From: Dysgonomonas sp. 216
GTDB taxonomy: Bacteria; Bacteroidota; Bacteroidia; Bacteroidales; Dysgonomonadaceae
Reading direction: 5' to 3'
Length of the DNA: 64,000 bases
NCBI RefSeq assembly: GCF_010501065.1
Contig: NZ_QVMM01000017.1
Location: forward strand, 1 to 64,000
Under the pieces are notes generated by a model that saw only the letters and a list, made by a program, of their open reading frames with translations, was not told the origin of the DNA and did no database searches. Below are positions 45,500 to 53,971 of the stretch, piece after piece. How positions within the stretch are numbered: the stretch's first letter is position 1; every line of letters begins with the position of its first letter. The translations under genes were made by a program, and so were the position numbers.

Positions 45500-47194
45500 C
45501 TATTGATTGTTTTCGTCCAGAAACGAATTAGCCTTTGCCAATGCAATATTTATATTGTCGCAAATATTATCCTTTCCTATTATTTCGTAGAATCCGGCTT
45601 TTTCGAGAGTCATTCTTACATCGGGCCTTACTCCCGATAATATGACTTTTATGTTTTCTTTTTGCGATTTTATACATAAGGTTTCGAGATTGTGCAAACC
45701 GGTAGAGTCCATAAAAGGGACTTTTCTCATGCGGATGATTCTTACTTTTGCTTTTTCGCCTACAATACGCATACTTTCGTCAAATTTGTTTGCTATCCCG
45801 AAAAAGAAAGGACCATCTATCTCATAAACTTCGATACCTTTTTTTAGGGTCAATCCATCTTCGTTTCCTTCGCTGTCAGGTTCTTCCGACAAAATAAGTT
45901 TATCTTTCATAACCGATACCTGAGTAGTATCCATAATCCGTTTCAAAAACAGGAAGATTGCCAATATAAGACCTATTTCGATGGCAATTGTCAGGTCGAA
46001 AATGACGGTAAGGAAGAAGGTTGTAAGTAAAACAGCAACGTCGGATTTAGGACCTCTAAGCAAGTCCTTAAATGTACGCCATTCGCTCATGTTGTACGAA
46101 ACAACAACAAGTACCCCTGCCAGACACGCCATTGGTATATGTTTTGTTAAATCGCCAAGAAACAGCAAAATGAGAAGCAGAACAACGGCGTGTATCATAC
46201 CCGCAACAGGTGTGCGCCCTCCGTTGTTTATATTTGTCATAGTACGGGCAATAGCACCCGTTGCCGGAATTCCGCCAAAAAACGGAACGGTAAGGTTTGC
46301 TACTCCCTGTGCTATAAGCTCGGTGTTCGAATTTGTGCGCGCTCCGGTCATACCATCGGCAACTTTTGCCGAAAGTAACGATTCGATAGCACATAAAATA
46401 GCTATTGTGAAGGCTGACGGAAAAAGCAGATTTATACTTTCGATAGTAATCGGGAGCGATTCTATTTCGGGTAATTCTGCGTTTATAGTAAAGCGGTCGC
46501 CAATGGTTTCGAGGCCGTCTATTTGAAACACGCTTTTTAAAATATAAGCAATAATCGTTATAACAATTATCGCAATCAGCGATCCCGGAATTTTTTTGGT
46601 TATCTTGGCTGAACCAACAATTATAAGAATGCTAACTACGCCCACGGCAAAGGTGCACCAATCAATGGTATTGAGATGATTGAAATATACCGCCCATTTA
46701 GCCAGAAAATCGGAAGGGATATTATCTATATCCATACCAAGTAAATCCTTAATCTGGGTCGAAAATATAGTAACTGCAATTCCGCTTGTAAACCCAACGA
46801 TAATAGGGTAGGGGATAAATTTAATAACGGTACCCAGTTTCAACACGCCCATAAGCACGAGCATAAGTCCCGCTAAAAAAGTGGCTATGGCCAACCCTCC
46901 TATGCCGTATTGCTGGATAATTCCGTAAACAATAACAATGAAAGCTCCTGTCGGGCCCCCTATCTGCACCGTATTACCACCTAAAAAAGAGATAATAAAC
47001 CCTGCGATAATTGCAGTAAACAGCCCCTTTTCGGGTGTAACTCCTGATGCAATACCAAAAGCAATAGCTAAAGGCAAGGCAACAATACCTACTATTAGGC
47101 CCGCCATAAGGTCGGACGCGAACTTTTCTTTACTGTAGCTTTTCACAGATATGAAAAACTGCGGCATAAATTCTTTTAAAATGTTAGTTTTCAT
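45500..47194 (-). CDS. SulP family anion permease with STAS domain
   Basis: This encodes 564 aa. About 12-14 membrane segments span residues 30-430, with the SulP hallmark region IGGPTGAFIVIVYGII and later RTMTNINNGGRTPVAGM. A cytoplasmic STAS domain follows (about 450-555; PFMDSTGLHNLETL). The family moves sulfate, bicarbonate or other anions across the inner membrane; the substrate cannot be read from the sequence. It stands alone and is divergent from rubrerythrin. Confidence 0.9.
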   Translation of the reverse strand: MKTNILKEFMPQFFISVKSYSKEKFASDLMAGLIVGIVALPLAIAFGIASGVTPEKGLFTAIIAGFIISFLGGNTVQIGGPTGAFIVIVYGIIQQYGIGGLAIATFLAGLMLVLMGVLKLGTVIKFIPYPIIVGFTSGIAVTIFSTQIKDLLGMDIDNIPSDFLAKWAVYFNHLNTIDWCTFAVGVVSILIIVGSAKITKKIPGSLIAIIVITIIAYILKSVFQIDGLETIGDRFTINAELPEIESLPITIESINLLFPSAFTIAILCAIESLLSAKVADGMTGARTNSNTELIAQGVANLTVPFFGGIPATGAIARTMTNINNGGRTPVAGMIHAVVLLLILLFLGDLTKHIPMACLAGVLVVVSYNMSEWRTFKDLLRGPKSDVAVLLTTFFLTVIFDLTIAIEIGLILAIFLFLKRIMDTTQVSVMKDKLILSEEPDSEGNEDGLTLKKGIEVYEIDGPFFFGIANKFDESMRIVGEKAKVRIIRMRKVPFMDSTGLHNLETLCIKSQKENIKVILSGVRPDVRMTLEKAGFYEIIGKDNICDNINIALAKANSFLDENNQ

Positions 47195-47373
47195 TGCTTT
47201 GAGCGAATAACAAATTTTAACTCATTAAACACTTGTCACAAAGGCTTCTTTGATAGTCGGTTGTGGCAGATAACTTGGTCTTTATTTAGAATATATCTAA
47301 TTAGCAACCCCGAAAAGCGGTTTTGCTTATAAATTTTTAATACACAAAGGTAGGAAATCATTTTATTTAAACC

Positions 47374-47402
47374 TTGAAAATCATTAACATTTATTATTTT
47401 TG
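47374..47402 (+). promoter_or_regulatory. rubrerythrin promoter
   Basis: TTG at 47374-47376, 18 nt, then TATTTTTG at 47395-47402 match the Bacteroidetes consensus. They leave a leader of about 30 nt before the ATG at 47439, which supports that start. Confidence 0.65.
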
Positions 47403-47438
47403 TGTTGATTGTACTGTGAAACTATAATTTTTTTGAAC

Positions 47439-48017
47439 ATGGAAAAAAGTGTAAAAGGAACTAGAACCGAAAAGTGTCTGTTAACATCGTTTGCAGGCGA
47501 GTCTCAAGCAAAAATGCGTTATACATTTTTTGCGAGTGTAGCTAAAAAAGAGGGATATGAGCAAATTGCAGCAAATTTCCTCGAAACTGCCGATCAGGAA
47601 AAAGAACATGCAAAACGTATGTTTAAGTTTCTGGAAGGAGGAATGGTTGAAATAACCGCTTCTTATCCTGCAGGGAAAATAGGGACAACCGAAGAAAACC
47701 TTATTGCTGCCGCTGCAGGCGAGCACGAAGAGTGGGCTGTGGACTACCCTATGTTTGCCGATATTGCCGAAGAAGAAGGTTTTAAAGAAATTGCAACAAT
47801 GTATCGCATGATTGCGAAAGTTGAAGAAATGCACGAAAACCGTTACAAAGCTTTGCTCGACAGAATACAAAAAGACAGTGTGTTCTCTCGTGAAGAGGCT
47901 ATCGACTGGCAGTGCCGTAATTGCGGTTATGTATTAACCGGTAAAAAAGCGCCGAAAACATGTCCGGCGTGTTTGCATCCACAAGCATTTTTCGAACCAA
48001 TGAAGTGGAACTTCTAA
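47439..48017 (+). CDS. rbr: rubrerythrin
   Basis: This encodes 192 aa from ATG 47439; an upstream TTG frame (47409) lies at the predicted transcription start. The four-helix ferritin-like domain carries the di-iron Glu and His residues (FAGESQAKMRY, TADQEKEHAKRMF, AAAGEHEEW, KVEEMHENRY). The C-terminal rubredoxin domain has CRNCGY and CPACLHP (two CxxC). It reduces hydrogen peroxide in the cytoplasm of anaerobes. It has its own promoter and a terminator, so it is a single-gene unit. Confidence 0.95.
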   Translation: MEKSVKGTRTEKCLLTSFAGESQAKMRYTFFASVAKKEGYEQIAANFLETADQEKEHAKRMFKFLEGGMVEITASYPAGKIGTTEENLIAAAAGEHEEWAVDYPMFADIAEEEGFKEIATMYRMIAKVEEMHENRYKALLDRIQKDSVFSREEAIDWQCRNCGYVLTGKKAPKTCPACLHPQAFFEPMKWNF

Positions 48018-48056
48018 TCCTACACTACACCTCACTATATAATAAAACTGATATAT

Positions 48057-48092
48057 ACCCTGGCTTTTTATTAAGTCAGGGTTATTTTTTAT
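48057..48092 (+). terminator. terminator after rubrerythrin
   Basis: ACCCTGGC and GTCAGGGT pair around a loop of about ten bases, with a following run of T (TTATTTTTTAT). Confidence 0.7.
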
Positions 48093-48136
48093 ACCTTCAT
48101 GTTTGAAGAAGAAATTATTTTTGCATAAAAATAGAA

Positions 48137-48793
48137 ATGAAAATAGCTCGTTCATACGAAAATATCGCGGAAGATATTTTAAACCCCGAAGTAGAGTACT
48201 CGTGCTTGAATAAACAAGTAGTCCTCAGCAGAATGATAGATAATCTGCCATCGGAGCCTTGGGCTAATATCGAAATAAACGATTGGCTACCCAAAGATGA
48301 AGAGTTATTAATAGAATATTCATTTTATAACACACCTTTTGGTAATGTGTTAGTAGCTAATACGTCTAAAGGAATTTGCTATCTCGGATTGATAGAGGGA
48401 AACTTGGAAGATGTTTTATCCGATTTCGAAAAACGGTTTAGTTACACCAATCGGGTAGAAACGCAAACGTTGCAACAAAAGCAAGCAGTTGATTTTTTGA
48501 ATGGAAAAACCGACAAACTTTTATTATTTCATTTAAGAGGGACGCCATATCAAATCGGAATATGGCGAAAACTTATCAGGATTCCTTACGGTAAAGTAAT
48601 CTCGTATGCAACATTGGAGGGAAGTGCGCAGTTTGCCCGTGCTGCCGGAGCAGCAAACGGCAGAAATCCTATCTTTTGGATTATTCCTTGCCATCGGGTA
48701 GTGAAAACCGATGGAGGCTTCGATCGCTACTTTTGGGGTAAAGATGTAAAGAAGCGATTGCTTGGCTGGGAATTTGCCAACAGCAAAATTTAG
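48137..48793 (+). CDS. methylated-DNA-protein cysteine methyltransferase, paralog 1
   Basis: This encodes 218 aa. The alkyltransferase domain covers about 60-215: the N-terminal ribonuclease-like part begins YSFYNTPFGNVLVA, and the HTH has IPYGKVISYATLEG. The active site is IIPCHRVV (Cys about 184), with the Arg finger in ARAAGAANGRNP. The protein transfers alkyl groups from O6-alkylguanine to its own Cys. The first 55 residues are not a known domain. It is the first of three related genes in a row. Confidence 0.88.
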   Translation: MKIARSYENIAEDILNPEVEYSCLNKQVVLSRMIDNLPSEPWANIEINDWLPKDEELLIEYSFYNTPFGNVLVANTSKGICYLGLIEGNLEDVLSDFEKRFSYTNRVETQTLQQKQAVDFLNGKTDKLLLFHLRGTPYQIGIWRKLIRIPYGKVISYATLEGSAQFARAAGAANGRNPIFWIIPCHRVVKTDGGFDRYFWGKDVKKRLLGWEFANSKI

Positions 48794-48856
48794 CAAGAAT
48801 CGGGTTTGCTTAATCTCAAAATTATACGAACTTTGAATACGTAGGGAACAATAAAA

Positions 48857-49504
48857 ATGAAGATAGCTTTTAAAAATATAGCAGAACTCTTGGAAGATCC
48901 GTTTTTCGAAGTCAGGTATCTCGGAAAAGATGCGGTTAAAATGCGCACTTTTCCTGTGGAAAAATTTGGCGAAGCTCCAAGCAATTTTCAATTTGCAGAT
49001 TGGACTAAAGAAGATGAAAAGGAGGTTGTGGAATATTCATTCTTCGAAACAGAGATAGGGAGGTTGTTAATTGCAAATACTTCGAAGGGATTATGTTTTT
49101 TAGGTTTTACCTGTTGCGCAGATGAAGATATTAAAGCCGATTTTATTCGTCGGTTTCCTAAGGCGTTATTTAAAGAGCAAATTAGCGATATTCAAAAGCT
49201 GGCGGTCGAATTTTGTAACGGAAACTACCATTTAACAATACCGTTGCATCTGAAGGGAACAGAGTTTCAAATAAATATTTGGAAAAGTCTGGGTCGTATT
49301 CCAAGAGGTTGTTTTTCTACTTATGGTTCTTTGGCGCCTAATGCAGGAGGTGCGCAGGCTATTGGTTCGGCAGTGGGTGCAAATCCTGTAAGTTATATAA
49401 TTCCCTGTCATCGCATTGTTAAAAGCGATGGTAGTTATCAGGGTTATCATTGGGGTACAGAGCTTAAAAGACAACTTTTGGCATATGAAATGCAAAATAC
49501 TTGA
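48857..49504 (+). CDS. methylated-DNA-protein cysteine methyltransferase, paralog 2
   Basis: This encodes 215 aa, collinear with the previous gene, and has the same extra N-terminal 55 residues (MKIAFKNIAELLEDP compared with MKIARSYENIAEDIL). The active site is IIPCHRIV. Where paralogs have Arg before A-x-G (the Arg finger that fills the DNA gap), this has Gln (GGAQAIGSAVGANP), so base flipping could be weaker or altered. A tandem duplication is the likely origin. The intergenic gap is 63 bp. Confidence 0.85.
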   Translation: MKIAFKNIAELLEDPFFEVRYLGKDAVKMRTFPVEKFGEAPSNFQFADWTKEDEKEVVEYSFFETEIGRLLIANTSKGLCFLGFTCCADEDIKADFIRRFPKALFKEQISDIQKLAVEFCNGNYHLTIPLHLKGTEFQINIWKSLGRIPRGCFSTYGSLAPNAGGAQAIGSAVGANPVSYIIPCHRIVKSDGSYQGYHWGTELKRQLLAYEMQNT

Positions 49505-49540
49505 AAGTATGAAACACAACGCCAGATAGATGATGAGAGA

Positions 49541-50362
49541 ATGAAATCGGCTATTTTATTCTTGGTAAATAATTACACAACCCAGCCCAAGCTAAGCGAT
49601 ATTGCAGAACATGTAAATATGAGTTCTTTCCACTTTCAGCGGATGTTTCAGGAATGGGTTGGAGTTACACCCAAGCAGTTTGTCCGGTATTTAAGTGTGG
49701 AACATGCTAAAAAAATGCTGAAAGAAACCCGTGCGACACTATTCGACACAACGCACGAATTAGGTTTTTCGGGAACAAGCCGCTTGCACGATCTCTTTGT
49801 CAGCATAGAGGGGATGACGCCGGGCGAATATAAAAACGGAGGCGAAAACTTGTCAATTAATTATTCTTTTGCCGATACTCCTTTTGGCAATATCATTATT
49901 GCATCTACCAATAAAGGTATTTGTTATATGACTTTTGCCGATAAAGGACAGGAAGAAGCGTTGGATCGTTTGAAAAGTACCTATCCTAAAGCTGAATACA
50001 AGCATTTTTTAGATGAAAAACAGCAGAATGCCTTGTTTGTATTTACTCAGGATTGGGGTAAATTACAAGAGGTAAAATTGCACCTGAAGGGAACAGAGTT
50101 TCAATTGAAAATATGGGAAACTCTTTTGAAAGTGCCTTCGGGCGGACTTACAACCTATTCCGATTTGGCTTTAAAAGCAGGACATGAACGTGCTCAAAGG
50201 GCTGTGGGTACGGCCTTGGGTAATAATCCTGTTGTTCTCCTGATACCATGCCACCGTGTTATACAGGCTTCCGGAATTATCGGGAATTATCGTTATGGCG
50301 AAGATAGAAAAAATGCTATAATTGGATGGGAGGCAGCAAAGCAGGAACTTATTACGGATTGA
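49541..50362 (+). CDS. ada: Ada-like regulator/alkyltransferase: AraC HTH plus AGT domain
   Basis: This encodes 273 aa. An AraC-type DNA-binding domain comes first (residues 1-105; LSDIAEHVNMSSFHFQRMF and HELGFSGTSRLHDLF), then an AGT domain (about 108-270) with Arg finger RAVGTALGNNP and active site LIPCHRVI (Cys about 236). The N-terminal zinc-Cys methylphosphotriester domain of E. coli Ada is absent, so activation by that route is not possible. It lies 36 bp after paralog 2 and may control all three genes. A terminator ends the cluster. Confidence 0.88.
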   Translation: MKSAILFLVNNYTTQPKLSDIAEHVNMSSFHFQRMFQEWVGVTPKQFVRYLSVEHAKKMLKETRATLFDTTHELGFSGTSRLHDLFVSIEGMTPGEYKNGGENLSINYSFADTPFGNIIIASTNKGICYMTFADKGQEEALDRLKSTYPKAEYKHFLDEKQQNALFVFTQDWGKLQEVKLHLKGTEFQLKIWETLLKVPSGGLTTYSDLALKAGHERAQRAVGTALGNNPVVLLIPCHRVIQASGIIGNYRYGEDRKNAIIGWEAAKQELITD

Positions 50363-50387
50363 TATTGAAACGAACTTTCAGATAGAT

Positions 50388-50420
50388 AAAAAATGCCCGG
50401 TTTCTGTCGGGCATTTTTTT
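50388..50420. terminator. bidirectional terminator between ada and the GH97 gene
   Basis: AAATGCCCG pairs with CGGGCATTT around a loop of about eight bases; A-runs and T-runs lie on both sides. The two genes converge here. Confidence 0.85.
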
Positions 50421-50438
50421 ATGTATTAATAGAGTGTT

Positions 50439-52382
50439 TTATTTGTTTGTCAGAATAATTCCACCTTCGGGCTGTATCAGCAGGCTAACTTCTTTATTAT
50501 TTTTTATAGACTTTTCTTCCAGTTGTGGTTTACGGTCTTTCGTGTCGGAATATATAGCCACTTTAGAAGATGTTAACATGGGCAGATTCACTTTTAATTT
50601 TAAAGGCTCTTTCTGGGCATTTATACCTACTACATACCATTCGTTATTGTGTCGGCGTGCCAGTACACAATATTTACCGGGATAACCGTCGATGAATACT
50701 GTTTCGTCCCATGTTGTAGGCACCTTCTTCATAAAATCAATGACAAAGTCGGCACAATCCGTTAAATTATTGGGTGCAATGGCAAACATCTGAACGGGGC
50801 TTTGGAACAGAACGGCTGTTGCAATCTGGAATATATCGGTGGTTTTACGTGTTTGTCCGCCATCGTTTGTTTTGTTGTGACGCTTATTCAGCAATACAGG
50901 CCCAAATTCCATTGCGCCCACAGCATTCCTTATAAATGGGTGTAACGATGCGTTGTAAGCTTCTGTATCGTTGGCATGTTGCGTGAATATAAGATTCTCG
51001 GATGCAAGTACGGCTTCGCTTCCCACATAATTAGGATACATACGCTCCCAACCTCTGGGTAAAGTACAGCCGTGGAATATAATCATTAATCCGTATTCGT
51101 TTGCATCGGAAAGAATGTCTTCGTACAATTTCATGGTTTCCTGTTTGTCTCCTCCAAAGAAATCAACTTTCAAGCCTTTTACACCAAGGCTTTGTAGCCA
51201 CTTCATTTCTTTTTTTCGGGCTACCGAGTTACTCATTTTTTGTTTTGCACCTTGAGGAGCGTCGTTCCAATAGCCATTAGAGTTATACCATAAAAATACG
51301 TCTACGCCTTTCGACTGAGCGTATTTAAAGAGCGATGGCATTCTGTCGTAGCCTATTTGCTTGTCCCATAGGCCATCTATAAGAACATATTCGTAACCCA
51401 TTGCAGCAGCTAAGTCTATGTATTTTATCTGATCGTCGTAATTCACGCTGTTGTCTTGCCACATGATCCAACTCCATGTCGAACGCCCGAATTTATAATC
51501 TGTCGAAGGTTCGTATAAAGGTTCAACTACATCGAACGGGATTGTTGTTTCTACAATTGGTTTTAAGTTGTCGCCTACTGTAATTGTTCTCCAAGGTGTT
51601 TCTCCGGGCAACGCAATAGCCGGCTGTGCATTTCCTATCCCGTTATTTTCTCCTTCTTCGGGAAAGGCTACTGTATATAATCCGTCTTTTGTTCCTTCGC
51701 TAAGTTTCGATCCGCAATATAAACTGCTTACGCCTGTTTCCGAAACCAATGCCCATCCGTTATCTCCAACATGGAACAATCCGGGAAATGTATAACCCAC
51801 TCCGTATTTCGAAGGTGTTCCGATAGGTTCATCGGCTACATATTCTTCTTCGTAACTAGGTTTGGTACGTTTCCAGCCAATCATAGGGGTGGCTTGTGGT
51901 GTAAGAAAAGTTGTTGTGAACTGAGGAAATTTAAAACCGGTGGCTTCTTTTTCGATAATGCAACAAGCTGTTTCGCCAAACTGGGGTAAAGCGTATTTTA
52001 ATGCTATATTGTTATTACTGACTCTTATTGTAATAAATATTTTCTGTTTTTGAGTGTTTTCGTAAGTGCAAACAGCTTCTTTTGCGACATAATGAATGTC
52101 TGATTTCTTTATTCTGTTTTGAGTGTACGATTTCTCAATATCCGACAATTTAATATCAACAAATGATAAATCTTTACTGAAATCCCCAACATTGGTTTTT
52201 AATCCCAGTGGAGAATCTTCCAATATTTGTTTTCCTTTATATGTTACGGCATAATTAGGTATTCCGTTTTTTAACGAAAGTTCGACACTTAAATTTTGGT
52301 CAGGACTTTTTATTACCGAATTTTGCGCTTGGGTATAGGGCAAAAATCCAATCAATAATAGTGCAATAAGAATCTTTTTCAT
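50439..52382 (-). CDS. GH97 family glycosidase, probably retaining alpha-galactosidase type
   Basis: This encodes 647 aa with signal peptide MKKILIALLLIGFLPYTQAQ. An N-terminal beta-super-sandwich (about 25-290) precedes the TIM barrel (about 290-560; YEYVLIDGLWD, then DVFLWYNSNGYW) and a C-terminal beta domain. GLKVDFFGGDKQ (Asp about 405) fits the nucleophile of the retaining alpha-galactosidase branch; the inverting SusB branch uses Glu bases. NYVGSEAVLASENL (about 455) holds a Glu candidate for acid/base. It acts in the periplasm on oligosaccharides. It is not in a polysaccharide utilisation locus here. Confidence 0.85.
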   Translation of the reverse strand: MKKILIALLLIGFLPYTQAQNSVIKSPDQNLSVELSLKNGIPNYAVTYKGKQILEDSPLGLKTNVGDFSKDLSFVDIKLSDIEKSYTQNRIKKSDIHYVAKEAVCTYENTQKQKIFITIRVSNNNIALKYALPQFGETACCIIEKEATGFKFPQFTTTFLTPQATPMIGWKRTKPSYEEEYVADEPIGTPSKYGVGYTFPGLFHVGDNGWALVSETGVSSLYCGSKLSEGTKDGLYTVAFPEEGENNGIGNAQPAIALPGETPWRTITVGDNLKPIVETTIPFDVVEPLYEPSTDYKFGRSTWSWIMWQDNSVNYDDQIKYIDLAAAMGYEYVLIDGLWDKQIGYDRMPSLFKYAQSKGVDVFLWYNSNGYWNDAPQGAKQKMSNSVARKKEMKWLQSLGVKGLKVDFFGGDKQETMKLYEDILSDANEYGLMIIFHGCTLPRGWERMYPNYVGSEAVLASENLIFTQHANDTEAYNASLHPFIRNAVGAMEFGPVLLNKRHNKTNDGGQTRKTTDIFQIATAVLFQSPVQMFAIAPNNLTDCADFVIDFMKKVPTTWDETVFIDGYPGKYCVLARRHNNEWYVVGINAQKEPLKLKVNLPMLTSSKVAIYSDTKDRKPQLEEKSIKNNKEVSLLIQPEGGIILTNK

Positions 52383-52626
52383 GATTTTAGTTCAGATTGA
52401 TATATAATTAACTACTTAGTTTTCCTTGATGTATTAAGCGTTAAAAATACAATTAAATTGTTTAGGCACAAAATTTATGTAGTATTCAATTAAAATACTA
52501 TTGTGCTTTTAAACAGTTGTTTTGTGAAATTTAAGATTAATAATTCAATATTTGACTGAATCTATCCGAAAAGCGTCTGTCGAAAATCTTTATCTGCTTA
52601 ACGGTTATTGTGCTAGAATAAATAAA
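52383..52626. other. upstream region of GH97, no gene seen
   Basis: This is AT-rich DNA between the GH97 start and the tRNA terminator. No frame, RNA or clear repeat was found. Confidence 0.5.
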
Positions 52627-52660
52627 AACCCGTTGAGATTCTATTGAAAATCAACGGGTT
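52627..52660 (-). terminator. terminator after tRNA-Leu
   Basis: AACCCGTTGA and TCAACGGGTT pair perfectly over 10 bp around a 14-nt loop; the minus-strand 3' side is T-rich. Confidence 0.75.
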
Positions 52661-52674
52661 TAAATATACGGAAG

Positions 52675-52758
52675 TGCGCACGACGAGACTTGAACTCACA
52701 CGTCCTTACGGACACTACCCCCTCAAAGTAGCGTGTCTACCAATTCCACCACGTGCGC
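52675..52758 (-). tRNA. tRNA-Leu(GAG)
   Basis: This 84-nt class II tRNA has acceptor GCGCACG/CGTGCGC, discriminator A and no encoded CCA. The anticodon loop TTGAGGG gives GAG. A variable arm (TGTCCGTAAGGACG) is present. It lies downstream of tRNA-Gly on the same strand. Confidence 0.93.
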
Positions 52759-52774
52759 AAACATTTAGAAAAAA

Positions 52775-52796
52775 AAATGTGACCGTTGTCACATTT
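52775..52796 (-). terminator. hairpin between tRNA-Gly and tRNA-Leu
   Basis: AAATGTGAC pairs with GTCACATTT around a 4-nt loop; on the minus strand a run of T follows. It would end or process the tRNA-Gly transcript before tRNA-Leu. Confidence 0.65.
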
Positions 52797-52797
52797 G

Positions 52798-52870
<73 letters not shown>

Positions 52871-52928
52871 AATACGGCTGCAAATATACAGCCATTTTTT
52901 ATTTCTTCAAAATTTTCGGTTAAAGTTT

Positions 52929-53966
52929 TTATTTTATCTCCCAAACTTCTCCACTCATCAGAAATTCGGTAAAGGTTTTCTTTCCTATCTTCTTTTGTAC
53001 ATCTTCTATACTCTTTTCTACTTCTATATCGTAAACAGGAGCTTCTACCGAGCGAATAACACCTAACGCTAATGGCATTCCGCTTTTGGGATCCATAGCA
53101 GCAAGTTTTATATGCAAGGCGTTGTCTTGTGTTTTAGCATCATGTATCAATATGTCATCTATCGAGTATCCGTCTTTTCCTATTTCTACGGCTTTCAGTG
53201 CCCAGCCTTCGGCTACAATTCCAAATTGGTTGTTTTCGCCAAAAAGCATTTTTTCGCCATGCTTCAAAGTGATTGTGCGTTCGGCACGGCACGATTTGTC
53301 GATAACGCATTTATGTACGTCGTCGTTAAATATCACACAATTCTGAAGTATTTCTACAACCGATGTTCCTTCGTGGCGTGCAGCCTCAACAAACATATTT
53401 ACCGAACCCTTTAGGTCTACGTCGATACAACGTGCGAAAAATGTGCCACGTGCCCCCATTGTCAGTTCTGCCGGATTGAATGGATCTTCGACAGTGCCGT
53501 ATGGCGACGATTTGGAAACAAATCCGCGTTCCGATGTTGGCGAGTACTGACCTTTTGTAAGTCCGTATATTTTATTGTTCAGTAAAAGTATGTTTATGTT
53601 TACATTACGCCTAACGCAGTGTATAAAATGGTTACCGCCAATAGCAAGACAGTCGCCATCGCCTGTGGCTAGCCATACCGACAGGTCGGGGTTGGCTGTT
53701 TTTACGCCTGTTGCAATAGCTGCTCCACGTCCGTGAATGGTGTGGAATCCGTATGTGTTCATGTAATAAGGCAGGCGCGACGAACAACCGATACCCGAAA
53801 CAACTGCTACCTGATGAGGTTGAAGGCTTAGTTCGGCCATTGCTTTATGAAGGCTGTTCAATATAGCATGGTCGCCACATCCGGGACACCAGCGCACGTA
53901 TTGGTCGCTTTTATAATCTTTAGCATTGCATGGCGTTGCTTGTTTCATATTTGTATCTATACTCAT
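52929..53966 (-). CDS. korB: 2-oxoacid:ferredoxin oxidoreductase subunit beta
   Basis: This encodes 345 aa. WCPGCGDHAIL near residue 27 holds Cys residues of the Fe-S site and the first thiamine-diphosphate contact. TGDGDCLAIGGNHF to LLLNNKIYGLTKGQYS is the TPP/Mg motif (GDG to NN). It oxidatively decarboxylates 2-oxoglutarate or another 2-oxoacid to acyl-CoA and reduces ferredoxin. It lies five bases after the alpha gene on the same strand. The substrate (2-oxoglutarate or other) is not settled by sequence. Confidence 0.92.
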   Translation of the reverse strand: MSIDTNMKQATPCNAKDYKSDQYVRWCPGCGDHAILNSLHKAMAELSLQPHQVAVVSGIGCSSRLPYYMNTYGFHTIHGRGAAIATGVKTANPDLSVWLATGDGDCLAIGGNHFIHCVRRNVNINILLLNNKIYGLTKGQYSPTSERGFVSKSSPYGTVEDPFNPAELTMGARGTFFARCIDVDLKGSVNMFVEAARHEGTSVVEILQNCVIFNDDVHKCVIDKSCRAERTITLKHGEKMLFGENNQFGIVAEGWALKAVEIGKDGYSIDDILIHDAKTQDNALHIKLAAMDPKSGMPLALGVIRSVEAPVYDIEVEKSIEDVQKKIGKKTFTEFLMSGEVWEIK

Positions 53967-53971
53967 GGCTG

